From Microbacterium sp. p3-SID336 (lineage in GTDB: Bacteria > Actinomycetota > Actinomycetes > Actinomycetales > Microbacteriaceae), in assembly GCF_025143365.1 (NCBI RefSeq), contig NZ_JALXPE010000012.1, positions 9,393 through 73,392 of the forward strand: a stretch of DNA of 64,000 nt. Direction: 5' to 3'. This document shows positions 33,469-41,386 of this stretch, in pieces; positions within the stretch are counted from its first letter, which is position 1; the number at the start of each line of letters is the position of its first letter. Both the position numbers and the translations under genes were made by a program. Below the pieces are notes generated by a model. It did no database searches, was not told where the DNA came from, and worked only from the letters and a program-made list of their open reading frames with translations.

Positions 33469-34199
33469 GCGGCGCGATGCTCCTGCAGGCGTGTGTCAAC
33501 GGCGCCCGCGACGTGGCCTCTCATCCGTGGCTCAGCGCCGATGAGACGGTCGTGGCGCAGGATGCGGCGGCGGCTGTCGAGGCGGGTGCGGCGGAGGTGC
33601 ACGTGCACCCGAAGGATGCGGCCGGGCGGGATTCGCTCGACCCCCGGGACGTGCAGCGGTGGCTCGGTGCGGTTCGCGCGGCGTGCCCCGACGTGGCGGT
33701 CGGCGTCACGACGGGGGCGTGGGCGGAGCCGGACGTGGCGCGGCGGCTCGCGGCGATCGAGGCGTGGACGGAGCTGCCCGATTACGCCTCGGTGAACTGG
33801 CACGAGTCCGGAGCTGACGAGGTGGCAGCGCTGCTGCGGCGCCGCGGGATCGGCGTGGAGGCGGGCATCTGGGATGCGTCCGGGCTCGAGGCCTGGCGCG
33901 TCTCGCCCGTGCGTGGCGACTGCCTGCGTGTGCTCGTGGAGCTTCCGGATGAAGCCGCCGAGGTGGTGCGCGCCCATGCCGAGGGGCTGATCGCGCACGT
34001 CGCTCGCGAGGAGCCGGAGGCATCGGTGCTGCTGCACGGCGAGGAACTGTCGGCCTGGCCGGCCCTCGACCTCGCGGTGGAGCTGGGCCTCGACACCCGG
34101 ATCGGCCTGGAGGACACGCTGCTTCTCCCCGACGGCTCCGACGCCCCGAGCAACGCCGCCCTCGTTCGGGCGGCCCTGGCCCGCGGCGCGGGGGCGTGA
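33465..34199 (+). CDS. BKACE-family (3-keto-5-aminohexanoate cleavage-like) protein
   Basis: 244 residues, a little shorter than the usual 270-310. A TIM-barrel start LLQACVNGARDV leads to the metal-binding AAEVHVHPKDAAGRDSL (the paired His of the family; usually HxHxRD). VAVGVTTGAW, YASVNWHES and LEDTLLLPDG follow, including the Glu of the substrate pocket. Family members add acetyl-CoA to a beta-keto acid and split it. The coupled GTG at 33465 (GTGA with the previous stop) is taken as start; the ATG at 33477 is an alternative. The substrate is unknown. Confidence 0.82.
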   Translation: MSGAMLLQACVNGARDVASHPWLSADETVVAQDAAAAVEAGAAEVHVHPKDAAGRDSLDPRDVQRWLGAVRAACPDVAVGVTTGAWAEPDVARRLAAIEAWTELPDYASVNWHESGADEVAALLRRRGIGVEAGIWDASGLEAWRVSPVRGDCLRVLVELPDEAAEVVRAHAEGLIAHVAREEPEASVLLHGEELSAWPALDLAVELGLDTRIGLEDTLLLPDGSDAPSNAALVRAALARGAGA

Positions 34200-34212
34200 C
34201 CGCAGGGACGGC

Positions 34213-34587
34213 TCAGGCTTCCCAGCCGGCCCAGTCCGGGCGGTCGACGATGCAGAAGCGGTTGCCCTCCGGGTCTTCCATGATGATGTAGTCGGCGTCG
34301 TCGGGGCGGCGGTCCCAGTGCACCTCGCGGGCGCCGAGCGTAGTGAGGCGCTGCACCTCCGCCCCCTGGTCCTCGGCGTAGATGTCGAGGTGGATGCGCG
34401 GCGGCAGCACACGCTCGGAGTGCTGGGCGTCGAGGGCGATGCACGGGGTCTCGGCGTCGCGCGGTGCGAGGATGATCCAGTCGTCCTGGACGGGGTCCCG
34501 TTCCACGTAGTCGAGGGCGGCCTTCCAGAACTCCGCCTGCGCGGCGAGGTCGTTCACACGGATCACGATCGACACGAGCTTCAACAT
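34213..34587 (-). CDS. Glyoxalase-like VOC-fold protein
   Basis: 124 residues of the Glyoxalase_6 type: LVSIVIRVNDLAAQAEFWKAALDYV, then ILAPRDAETPCIALD, PRIHLDIYAEDQGAEVQRLTTLGA and YIIMEDPEGNRFCIVDRP. The HLDIYA and DPEGNRFCI strands are the most conserved parts. It may be an antibiotic-binding or isomerase-like protein; no substrate is evident. It is convergent with the BKACE-like gene, 13 bp between stops. Confidence 0.85.
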   Translation of the reverse strand: MLKLVSIVIRVNDLAAQAEFWKAALDYVERDPVQDDWIILAPRDAETPCIALDAQHSERVLPPRIHLDIYAEDQGAEVQRLTTLGAREVHWDRRPDDADYIIMEDPEGNRFCIVDRPDWAGWEA

Positions 34588-34620
34588 GCGGCCGAGTGTA
34601 GGGGCGGGCTCCGACAGGGA

Positions 34621-35361
34621 TCAGGGGCTTGCGCTCTCCTGCTCGTGGGCTCTCGCCGCCGCGTCCGTTCGCCCGAAGTCGCTCGCGAGCCAGGCTTCGA
34701 CCGACGTCGCCGGGAAGTCGCGCGGCGTGTACGTGCCGGCGAGCGTCCGCGCTTCGCGCATCCGGTCGAGGCGGAACAGCCGCCAGTCGTTGCGGTCGAC
34801 GTCGAACCCGACGAGGTACCAGTGTCCCTTCCGCAGCACGTGGCGATAGGGATCGATGGTCCGCGTGGTCCGGCGGCCGTGCTGGTCGGTGTACTCGAAC
34901 GCGACGCGCCCGCCTTGGGCGACCGCGTCGGCGAGGGTGCCGACGAGGGCCCAGACCGCTGGGGTCGACGGCGGCTGCAGGATCTGCGTCGACAGGGCGG
35001 TGGCGGCGGCGCGGCGGCGCAGCGCCGGCGGCAGTGTCTGCTCCAGCTTGGTGCGGGCGACCGCCGCGGCAGGGTCGTCCGGGTTCCACGCCTCGAGCAC
35101 GAGCAGGCTCGTGATGATCGTGGTGACCTCGTCCGCTTCGAGCAGCAGCGGCGGGATCCGGGTGCCGGGGCGAAGCCGGTATCCGGCGCCGGGCCCGGGT
35201 CGGGAGTGGACGTCGTAGCCGAGGTCGCGGAGGCGCTGGGCGTCCCGGCGCACGGTCCGGGGGCTCACCTCCATCCGGGCGGCGAGGTCGGGCACGCTCC
35301 ACTCGCCGCCCGTCTGGAGCAGCGCGAGCAGTTGCAGCGTCCGGTTCGTCGGTGTCTCCAT
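34621..35361 (-). CDS. WYL-domain transcriptional regulator
   Basis: 246 residues from the ATG at 35361 (in-frame starts 18 and 42 bases earlier lack better ribosome sites). HTH LAARMEVSPRTVRRDAQRLRDLGYDVHSRPGPGAGYRL, then a WYL domain: VAFEYTDQHGRRTTRTIDPY and HWYLVGFDVDRNDWRLFRLDR. It is shorter than the regulator at 19297-20262 and lacks the C-terminal WCX domain. It is divergent from an NmrA-like gene with a 7-7-7 dyad between. Confidence 0.87.
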   Translation of the reverse strand: METPTNRTLQLLALLQTGGEWSVPDLAARMEVSPRTVRRDAQRLRDLGYDVHSRPGPGAGYRLRPGTRIPPLLLEADEVTTIITSLLVLEAWNPDDPAAAVARTKLEQTLPPALRRRAAATALSTQILQPPSTPAVWALVGTLADAVAQGGRVAFEYTDQHGRRTTRTIDPYRHVLRKGHWYLVGFDVDRNDWRLFRLDRMREARTLAGTYTPRDFPATSVEAWLASDFGRTDAAARAHEQESASP

Positions 35362-35381
35362 CACGCCATGATCCCGCATGC

Positions 35382-35402
35382 TGCGGCCAGGATCAGGCCG
35401 CA
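35382..35402. promoter_or_regulatory. 21-bp dyad between WYL regulator and NmrA-like gene
   Basis: TGCGGCC-N7-GGCCGCA is a perfect inverted repeat 20 bp from the WYL start and 45 bp from the NmrA-like start. Its geometry equals the AGAGGAC-N7-GTCCTCT site of the other WYL pair. Confidence 0.6.
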
Positions 35403-35447
35403 TCTCGACCTACCGTGGCAGGCACACATCGATGAGGAGGGACTCTG

Positions 35448-36317
35448 ATGCGCATCGCAGTCACGACCCCGAACGGCAACGTCGGCAGCCACCTGACCCG
35501 GATGCTGGTGCGCGCCGGCGTCCGCCCGCTGCTGCTGACCCGCGATCCCGCCCGCATCGCGGACGACCTGCGCGCGTTCGTCGACGTCGCGCGTGCCGAC
35601 TCTCAGAATCCGGACGAGGTGATCGCGGCGACGCGCGGCGTGGACACCCTCTTCTGGGTCGACCCCTCGGTGATGTCCGAGGATCCGCTCGCCGACTACG
35701 CCCGCGCGACCGACGCGGTGGTCGCGGCCGTGCGGGCGAACGGCGTCCGCCGGGTGGTGTTCCAGAGCAGCGTCGGTGCCGAGAAGCGCCACGGGGCAGG
35801 CGAGATCGACGGGCTCGCGGCGACGGAGGTCGCGCTCGACGCGCTCGGCATCGACGTGACGCACCTGCGCTGCGGCTACTTCTTCAGCAACCTGCTGCTC
35901 GACGTGGAGTCGGTGCGGGCGGGGACGCTGCGCACGGTGCTCCCGCTCGACGCAAGGAGGCCGTGGGTGGCGCCGCGCGACATCGCCGAGGTCGCGGCTC
36001 TGGCGCTGCTGAACCGGCAGTGGAGTGGGCGGCGGGTGCAGGCCGTGCACGGTCCCACGGACCTGAGCTGGAGCGAGGTCGCCGGGATCCTGACGCGCGA
36101 GTTCGGCCACGAGGTGACGGCCGTGCGCGTGGGGGACGAGGACATGCGCGACGGCCTTCTCTCCGCGGGCATGCCCCCGGCGATGGCTGAGGCCGTGCTC
36201 CGCATGTCCACCGGCCTGCGCGACGACTTCACCCCCGAACAGCGCCGCTCGCCCGCGACCACCACCCCGACGACGCTTGCCGCATGGGTGCGCGAGGAGC
36301 TGCGGGGCGTGGTGTGA
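35448..36317 (+). CDS. NmrA-like NAD(P)-binding protein
   Basis: 289 residues. It starts with a Rossmann motif (IAVTTPNGNVGSHLTRMLVRAG, GxxGxxG type) and continues with VDTLFWVDPSV, VVFQSSVGAEKRHG, LRCGYFFSNLLLD and PWVAPRDIAEVAALALLN. This is an atypical extended SDR of the NmrA / quinone-reductase-2-like group: no YxxxK pair, a sensor or a quinone-type reductase. The GAGGAGGGA ribosome site is strong. The divergent WYL protein probably regulates it. Confidence 0.85.
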   Translation: MRIAVTTPNGNVGSHLTRMLVRAGVRPLLLTRDPARIADDLRAFVDVARADSQNPDEVIAATRGVDTLFWVDPSVMSEDPLADYARATDAVVAAVRANGVRRVVFQSSVGAEKRHGAGEIDGLAATEVALDALGIDVTHLRCGYFFSNLLLDVESVRAGTLRTVLPLDARRPWVAPRDIAEVAALALLNRQWSGRRVQAVHGPTDLSWSEVAGILTREFGHEVTAVRVGDEDMRDGLLSAGMPPAMAEAVLRMSTGLRDDFTPEQRRSPATTTPTTLAAWVREELRGVV

Positions 36318-36327
36318 CCGCCCTGGC

Positions 36328-37017
36328 TCAGCGCACGAACCCCTCCTGCACGCGGCCTCCTGCACGGGTGAGCTCCTCGTCCGCGCGCGCCGCGAAAACG
36401 GTCAGGTCGCCGCGGAGCAAGGGGGCCGCGAGACGCTCGGCACGCGCGGGGTCGAGGTCACGGAGGCGCCGCGGCAGGTACTTGCCCGTTCCGATCCAGT
36501 GCCGCTCCGTGAGCAGCACGAGTTCCGCGACCCGGGAGAACAGGGTCCAGGCGATGACGTTCCGCTCCAGCTCATCGGTGGCATCGCGCAGATCGTCGAG
36601 CAGGTCGGTGATCACGTAGCGCCGTAGCGCCAGCTCGTGCTCGTCCGCGGTGGGGCCCTCCGCGAGCTTCGCACTCCACTCTTCGCGGAGGGCGGTGAGG
36701 GCTCCGCCTCCGCGAACCTCTTCACCCTCGATGAGCATATGGACGATGACCGGCCGGTGCTGACTGATCCCGCCGCGCGCCCACTCGGCGTAGCCGTCAT
36801 GCGTGTACGCGAAGACCTCGAACACCTCGCCTTCGAAGCGGTAGGTCGCGGCGCGGCTCGTCCCGCCGTCCGGGAACAGGTCGTCGCCGATGACGAGGAG
36901 GTCGATGTCACTGGAGGCGGTGCGGTCGCCCCGCCCCGTGCTGCCGCCGATCACCGCGATCTCCGCCGCCGGGTATTCGCGCTCGATGAAGCGCTTACAC
37001 AGGTCGAGGTAGGTCAT
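36328..37017 (-). CDS. Nucleotidyltransferase-domain protein
   Basis: 229 residues. The Pol-beta-type nucleotidyltransferase motif GGSTGRGDRTASSDIDLLV (GSxxRG...DxD) lies near residue 24, with a third acidic residue expected in FEVFAYTHDG. The C-terminal half is helical (RYVITDLLDDLRDATDELERN), resembling the substrate-binding domain of aminoglycoside-type or MNT-like proteins. No HEPN partner gene is adjacent, so the usual MNT/HEPN toxin pair is not supported. It may be a stand-alone adenylyl- or nucleotidyl-transferase. Confidence 0.8.
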   Translation of the reverse strand: MTYLDLCKRFIEREYPAAEIAVIGGSTGRGDRTASSDIDLLVIGDDLFPDGGTSRAATYRFEGEVFEVFAYTHDGYAEWARGGISQHRPVIVHMLIEGEEVRGGGALTALREEWSAKLAEGPTADEHELALRRYVITDLLDDLRDATDELERNVIAWTLFSRVAELVLLTERHWIGTGKYLPRRLRDLDPARAERLAAPLLRGDLTVFAARADEELTRAGGRVQEGFVR

Positions 37018-37115
37018 CCGGGCATCGTAACCAGTACCGCGCTAGTCATCGCGTCGCTCGGAGCGAATCGTCCGCTCCGCTCGCCCGGGGGGTGGCGGTG
37101 CATCATCGACGTGTG

Positions 37116-37163
37116 TCACCCGAGGATGCCGAGCACCGCCGCGGCTACTCCGTGGTCGCTCAT
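37116..37163 (-). CDS. Possible 15-aa leader-like peptide
   Basis: MSDHGVAAAVLGILG-stop, with GAGGAGCGACGTG upstream of the ATG and a TGATG overlap with the small reading frame before it. The coupling is suggestive, but so short a frame can occur by chance. The remaining sequence from 37018 to 37115 shows nothing recognisable. Confidence 0.25.
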   Translation of the reverse strand: MSDHGVAAAVLGILG

Positions 37164-37303
37164 CACGTCGCTCCTCGTCCTTCCGGCGGCGGCCCGGTCT
37201 CATGCCGAGGACCCTCTTCAACGCGGTGATCGCAAACCGGCCGACGCCCCACGACGATCACGATCGACGCCAGGAGTGTGGAGAGTGAGAGGCCGATGGT
37301 CAC
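37163..37303 (-). CDS. Possible 46-aa small membrane protein
   Basis: GTG start with a near-consensus AAGGAGG at 37308-37314, spaced 4 bases. The product begins MTIGLSLSTLLASIVIVVGRR, a single hydrophobic helix followed by basic residues, then a polar Pro/Gly-rich tail. The pattern resembles small membrane peptides or type I toxins, but no family is recognised. It lies in a 573-bp gap that otherwise has no gene. Confidence 0.35.
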   Translation of the reverse strand: MTIGLSLSTLLASIVIVVGRRPVCDHRVEEGPRHETGPPPEGRGAT

Positions 37304-37541
37304 CCGCCCTCCTTGTCGCGAGTGGATCCGGAACGAGCCGACGGGACACGTGAGCGTCGCATTCGACTCTGGCGTGCGTCACCGCGGTTGTGCGCGGCTG
37401 GTCGCCGTGGAAGGCAGCGCCCCGGGCCGCACTCTGAAGTGAGAGACGAAAAGTGCGCGAGGAGACCGTCCCCCGAGGCGTGGCCAGTCCCGTGCTTGGG
37501 GTCAAGGCCTCTCGCCGGCTCGTGACACCACCGCACGAGTA

Positions 37542-37572
37542 ACGCCCCCGCCGTTCGGGTCGGCGGGGGCGT
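37542..37572 (-). terminator. Terminator hairpin of the SDR gene
   Basis: ACGCCCCCGCCG and CGGCGGGGGCGT form a perfect 12-bp stem with a 7-nt loop (TTCGGGT), 18 bp past the SDR stop. There is no clear T-run after it. From 37304 to 37541 no gene is supported. Confidence 0.75.
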
Positions 37573-37590
37573 CGGTCTCGCGTGTCGGGG

Positions 37591-38592
37591 TTACTGCACC
37601 GACCAGCCGCCGTCGGAGGCGAGGATGGCGCCGTTGATGTTCACGGCGTCGTCCGACAGCAGGAAGGTGATCGACGCGGCCAGGTGCTCGGCGGTCGCGA
37701 CGGTCGGGATGGCCTGCTGGAACGGGGCGAGGCGGCCCGAGCCGTACTCCGACATGTGCGGCGGCATCGGGATGCCGGTGGCGACACCGCCGGGGGCGAC
37801 GGAGTTCACGCGGATGCCCTTCGGTCCGTACATGAAGGCGGCCGACTTGGTGACGCCGATGATGCCGTGCTTGCTGGCGGTGTAGGCGTTGCCGGAGGCG
37901 TTTCCGCGCAGGCTCGCCTCGCTCGACACGTTGAGCACAGAGCCGCGTCCGGCCTTCTCCATGATCGGCAGCACGGCCCGCATGAGCTTGAACGGGGCGG
38001 TGAGGTTGATCGCGATCACGCGGTCCCACACGGCGTCCGACGTCTCGCCGGCGGGCGAGAAGTCGTCGTTGATGCCGGCGATGTTCGCGAGGCCGTCGAT
38101 GCGGTCGCCTGCGGCGGCGATGACGGCGTCGATGGCCTCCTGCGTCGTGAGGTCGCCCGCGACGGTGACGACGTCGGCACCTTCGAGCTCGGCCTTGAGG
38201 GCGTCGAGCTTCTCCGCGGCGATGTCGCTCGCGATCACGCGGCCGCCTTCGCGGGCGATGCGGGAGGCGGTGGCCTTGCCGATGCCGGAGGCGGCGCCCG
38301 TGACGATCACGGTCTTTCCGGCGAAGCGACCCGCGGTGACCTTCTCGGTCCAGCCTTCGGACTCGTCCGCCTCAGGGATCTCGCCGTTGTTCGCGGCACG
38401 GACGAGGTCGTCGACGACCGACTGCGGGAGCTGGCCCTGGCTCATGGCGACGAGCTGCTGCAGGGGGAGTCCGAGAACGGGGGTGAGGAGTTCGGGGTCG
38501 GCGCCCGTCTGCTCGAAGAGTCCGCGGATGAGCGGGCCGCCGGTCGGGTCGTTCATCCAGTCGCCGATGGTGGAGTGTGCGGTGAGGGCCAT
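37591..38592 (-). CDS. SDR-family oxidoreductase with N-terminal extension
   Basis: 333 residues. About 85 residues (MALTAHSTIGDWMNDPTGGP, LFEQTGADPELLTPVLGLPL) precede a classical SDR core. That core has TVIVTGAASGIGKATAS, NIAGIND, VLNVSSEASLRGN, the catalytic AYTASKHGI and the C-terminal INGAILASDGGW. This extended form is a known actinobacterial subgroup, often annotated as an acetoacetyl-CoA reductase-like protein, with unknown substrate. A terminator follows. It is divergent from a TetR gene, its probable regulator. Confidence 0.87.
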   Translation of the reverse strand: MALTAHSTIGDWMNDPTGGPLIRGLFEQTGADPELLTPVLGLPLQQLVAMSQGQLPQSVVDDLVRAANNGEIPEADESEGWTEKVTAGRFAGKTVIVTGAASGIGKATASRIAREGGRVIASDIAAEKLDALKAELEGADVVTVAGDLTTQEAIDAVIAAAGDRIDGLANIAGINDDFSPAGETSDAVWDRVIAINLTAPFKLMRAVLPIMEKAGRGSVLNVSSEASLRGNASGNAYTASKHGIIGVTKSAAFMYGPKGIRVNSVAPGGVATGIPMPPHMSEYGSGRLAPFQQAIPTVATAEHLAASITFLLSDDAVNINGAILASDGGWSVQ

Positions 38593-38643
38593 GCTCTTTC
38601 TCCTTGCTCGGGTTTCGCAACGGTGCGTCTACTTATGTTCCAG

Positions 38644-38660
38644 TGTACGCCTCTGTACGC
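38644..38660. promoter_or_regulatory. TGTACGC direct repeat, candidate TetR operator
   Basis: TGTACGC at 38644-38650 and again at 38654-38660, a 10-bp helical repeat in the 75-bp divergent gap, ending 7 bp before the TetR start. Each half contains palindromic GTAC. Confidence 0.4.
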
Positions 38661-38667
38661 TCGATGG

Positions 38668-39237
38668 GTGCCCCGTCCTCGCAGTGAGAAAGCCCGCCAG
38701 TCCGTGCTGGATGCGATGCGGCGTGCGCTCGCCGCGGACGGCTACGAGGCCGTGACGATCGAGGGCCTGGCCGAAGCCGCCGGGGTGTCGAAGCAGACCA
38801 TCTACCGGTGGTGGAAGACGAAGGCCGCGATCCTCGGCGAGGCGCTGCTCGAAGGCTCCCTGCCCGGGTCTGACGTGGCCGTGCCGATGACGGACGACCT
38901 CGGCGCGGATCTGCGGGCATGGTTCACCGCCGTGTCGGCCGGGCTTGCGCGGCCCGAGGGGGTGGCGCTCGCGCGGGCGCTCATCGAGGTGACCGCGGCG
39001 GATCCGGAGCTGGGGCTGCTGCTGAACGAGCGCCTGGCTGCACCGATCCGCGAATGGGTTGCCGAGCGGGTGGCGCGCGGGTGCGAGGCCGGCGACGTGC
39101 GAGCCGACGTGGACGCCGCGGCGATCGCGGATCAGTTCATCGCGACCGCCTCTTACTCCGCCCTGATCGGCCAGCCGCTGCCCGCCGAACGCGTGGAGTC
39201 CACGGTGGCGCTGCTGCTCCGGGGGATCGGCGAGTAG
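38668..39237 (+). CDS. TetR-family regulator, divergent from the SDR gene
   Basis: 189 residues from the GTG at 38668. HTH: SVLDAMRRALAADGYEAVTIEGLAEAAGVSKQTIYRWWKTKAAI. The C-terminal domain (ALARALIEVTAADPELGLLL) is of the TetR_C type shared with the regulator at 14829. It probably represses the SDR gene and itself through the TGTACGC pair. Confidence 0.85.
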   Translation: MPRPRSEKARQSVLDAMRRALAADGYEAVTIEGLAEAAGVSKQTIYRWWKTKAAILGEALLEGSLPGSDVAVPMTDDLGADLRAWFTAVSAGLARPEGVALARALIEVTAADPELGLLLNERLAAPIREWVAERVARGCEAGDVRADVDAAAIADQFIATASYSALIGQPLPAERVESTVALLLRGIGE

Positions 39238-39264
39238 GGACTCTGGGCCTCGACGTTGCAGAGT

Positions 39265-39333
39265 CGAAGGAGATCTTACGCCTCGAAGGACGACTTCGGT
39301 ATTCGGCTCCTTCCGTTCGAGAGATTTCCTTCA
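39265..39333 (-). repeat. Family A 69-bp hairpin element, copy A6
   Basis: Minus-oriented copy: read on the minus strand it starts TGAAGGAAATCTCTCGAACG, aligning with A1. Arms CGAAGGAGATCTTACG / TTCGAGAGATTTCCTTCA pair imperfectly, and the inner stem CGAAGGA / TCCTTCCG is kept. Confidence 0.85.
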
Positions 39334-39436
39334 CGCCGTGCGACGCCTGGGAGCGTCACCTCCGTGCGGCGCCGAGTGTGCGACGCCTGCGTCAGCACCG
39401 CCTGACCAGGAGCATCGTGTCTCGACGTCGCGCTGT

Positions 39437-39505
39437 CGAAGGAGATCTCACGCCTCGAAGGACGGCTTCGGCATTCCGCTCCTTCTGTTCGTGAGTTCTC
39501 CTTCA
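39437..39505 (-). repeat. Family A 69-bp hairpin element, copy A7
   Basis: Arms CGAAGGAGATCTCACG / CGTGAGTTCTCCTTCA. It is preceded by a spacer block GAGCATCGTGTCTCGACGTC that recurs, with one change, before A8, so element and spacer were duplicated together. Confidence 0.88.
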
Positions 39506-39577
39506 TGCGGTGCGACACCCGCGTGCGACGCATCGGCACCGCCCGACCGGGAGCATCGTGTCTCGGCGTCGCACGAT

Positions 39578-39646
39578 CGACGGAGATCTCACGCCACGAA
39601 GGACGACTTCGGCACTCCGCTCCTTCTGTTCGCGAGTTCTCCTTCA
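39578..39646 (-). repeat. Family A 69-bp hairpin element, copy A8
   Basis: Arms CGACGGAGATCTCACG / CGCGAGTTCTCCTTCA. The spacer before it matches that of A7. It ends 57 bp before the stop of the convergent permease gene; no gene is present between 39238 and 39702. Confidence 0.88.
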
Positions 39647-39702
39647 CGCCGTGCGACGCGCGATGCACAACGCCGGAAGTCGAACGCCTGCGGGGCCGCC
39701 TG

Positions 39703-41157
39703 TCAGCCCTTCGCCCCCGCGCGGCGTCGCGGGCTGTCGGGGTTCATGAGGGAGTGGCGGCGGCCGTAGGTGAAATAGATGATGAGGCCGATCACGAGCC
39801 ACACGGCGAAGCGCAGCCAGGTCTCCCAGTGCAGCTGCAGGATGAGGAAGAGCGAGAAACCGACGCCGATGATCGGGACCACCGGCATGAACGGCAGCCG
39901 GAAGGTGCGCGGGGCGTCCGGCTTCGTGTAGCGGAACACGATCACGGCGACGCACACCACGACGAACGCAGCGAGGATGCCGATGTTCGTCAGGTCGGCG
40001 ACCGCGCGGATGGGGAAGACACCGGCGAAGAAGGCGGAGGCGAGGCCCGCGATCCAGGTCACGCGCTGGGGGACGCCGCGCCGGTCGACCTTGCTGAACC
40101 ATCCGGGGAGGAGTCCGTCGCGGCTCATCGAGAACCAGACGCGGGTCGCGCCGAGGAGGAAGGTGAGCATGACGGTGAGGATCGACAGCACCGCGAACAC
40201 GGAGATGATCGCCGCGACGACGGGCAGCCCCACGCTGGAGAAGGCGGAGGCGAAGCCGGCCTTGGGGTCGATGTCGGTGTAGTTCTGCATGCCGGTGAGC
40301 ACGAGGGTCGCGGCGACGTACAGCAGCATCGCGATGATGAGCGAGAGGATGATCGCCTTCGGCATGTGCTTGCGGCCGTCCTTGGCCTCCTCGGGGGCGG
40401 TGCTCATCGCGTCGTAGCCGAACACCGCGAAGAACACGGTCGCGGCGCCGGTGAAGACGGGACCGAAGCCGCTCGGCATGAACGGGTCGTAGTTCTCGGT
40501 GTTGATGTAGAAGACGCCGAGGCCGACGATGCCGAGGATCAGGGCGATCTTGATCGCGACAGCCACCAGCTCGAAGCGCCCGAACGTCTTCGTGCCGCGG
40601 CTGAGGAGGAAGGTCACGAGCAGGCAGATGACGATGGCGGGGATGTTGACGACGCCGCCCTCGACGTCGGCGGTCTCGGTAACGGCCGTCGGCAGGTGGA
40701 TGCCGAAGCCGGAGAGGAACGCGTCGAGGTAGCCGGAGATGCCGATCGCGACGACGGCCACGATGGCGACGTATTCGAGCAGGAGGTCCCAGCCGATGAA
40801 CCAGCCGACGACTTCGCCGAGGGCTACGTAGCCGTAGCTGTAGGCGGATCCGGCGCGCGGGATCATGCCCGCGAACTCGGCGTAGGAGAGGGCGGCGGCC
40901 GCGGAGGCGAGCCCTGCGATCAGGAACGAGATGAGCACCGCCGGGCCGACGCCGGGGTTCGCAGCGTCTCCGTGGGCGACGAGCCCCGCGAGCGAGAAGA
41001 TCCCGACTCCGATGATGCCGCCGACGCCGATGGCCGTGAGCTGCCAGAGCCCGAGCGACTTGTGCAGACCGCTGCTCGCGGCATCCTCCGCCATGTCGCT
41101 GACGGGCTTGCGTCGCCAGACCGAGTGGGACGTAGAGTTCGAGGTTGTGCGGGGCAT
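39703..41157 (-). CDS. APC-superfamily amino acid permease
   Basis: 484 residues with about 12 membrane spans. The N-terminal GLWQLTAIGVGGIIGVGIFSLAG is the substrate-site GxG(I)GxGIF motif of TM1. FFAVFGYDAMSTAPEEAKDGRKHMPKAI (TM6 region), FSMSRDGLLPGWFSKVDRRGVP and the C-terminal FRYTKPDAPRTFRLPFMP are cationic amino acid transporter-like (CAT/YfnA). The ATG at 41157 has AAGG five bases upstream. It likely imports cationic or other amino acids by proton symport. The leader contains a strong hairpin at 41206-41230. Confidence 0.88.
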   Translation of the reverse strand: MPRTTSNSTSHSVWRRKPVSDMAEDAASSGLHKSLGLWQLTAIGVGGIIGVGIFSLAGLVAHGDAANPGVGPAVLISFLIAGLASAAAALSYAEFAGMIPRAGSAYSYGYVALGEVVGWFIGWDLLLEYVAIVAVVAIGISGYLDAFLSGFGIHLPTAVTETADVEGGVVNIPAIVICLLVTFLLSRGTKTFGRFELVAVAIKIALILGIVGLGVFYINTENYDPFMPSGFGPVFTGAATVFFAVFGYDAMSTAPEEAKDGRKHMPKAIILSLIIAMLLYVAATLVLTGMQNYTDIDPKAGFASAFSSVGLPVVAAIISVFAVLSILTVMLTFLLGATRVWFSMSRDGLLPGWFSKVDRRGVPQRVTWIAGLASAFFAGVFPIRAVADLTNIGILAAFVVVCVAVIVFRYTKPDAPRTFRLPFMPVVPIIGVGFSLFLILQLHWETWLRFAVWLVIGLIIYFTYGRRHSLMNPDSPRRRAGAKG

Positions 41158-41205
41158 CATCGCCTTCCGGTCGGGCTCGCACACGGTGGTGCACGAGGTC
41201 CTCTG

Positions 41206-41230
41206 CCGCGAGGGGTGGATGCCCTCGCGG
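41206..41230 (-). promoter_or_regulatory. Perfect hairpin in the 5' leader of the permease gene
   Basis: CCGCGAGGG-N7-CCCTCGCGG, 9-bp perfect stem, about 50 bp upstream of the permease start on its transcript side. The surrounding 41231-41320 sequence is also rich in short complementary stretches (e.g. GGCGCC, GTCAGTCGG / CCTGTCAGCCGA). No riboswitch class I know is matched. It could be an attenuator or a protein-binding leader. Confidence 0.45.
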
Positions 41231-41386
41231 TGTCCCGTCAGTCGGGGGCGGCGCCGGGTGGTGCGCCTGTCAGCCGAGGGGACCCGACGCACGTTACCCC
41301 GGGCGAGCGACAGCGGCAATGTTTGTTGCAGTGGTAAACGACGGGGTGCGGAACCGTCTGGAGCGCGGCGAAGCACCGAGCGATCG

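Noticed and set aside
36328-37017. MNT/HEPN toxin-antitoxin pair
   Set aside because: A nucleotidyltransferase motif is present, but there is no HEPN-type partner next to it and the protein is longer than typical MNT antitoxins.
37163-37303. KdpF-like subunit
   Set aside because: The small hydrophobic peptide lacks the KdpF length and sequence pattern, and no kdpA/B/C genes are adjacent.
41158-41386. Guanidine or other known riboswitch before the permease
   Set aside because: The leader is structured, but I could not match the conserved bases of a known class.
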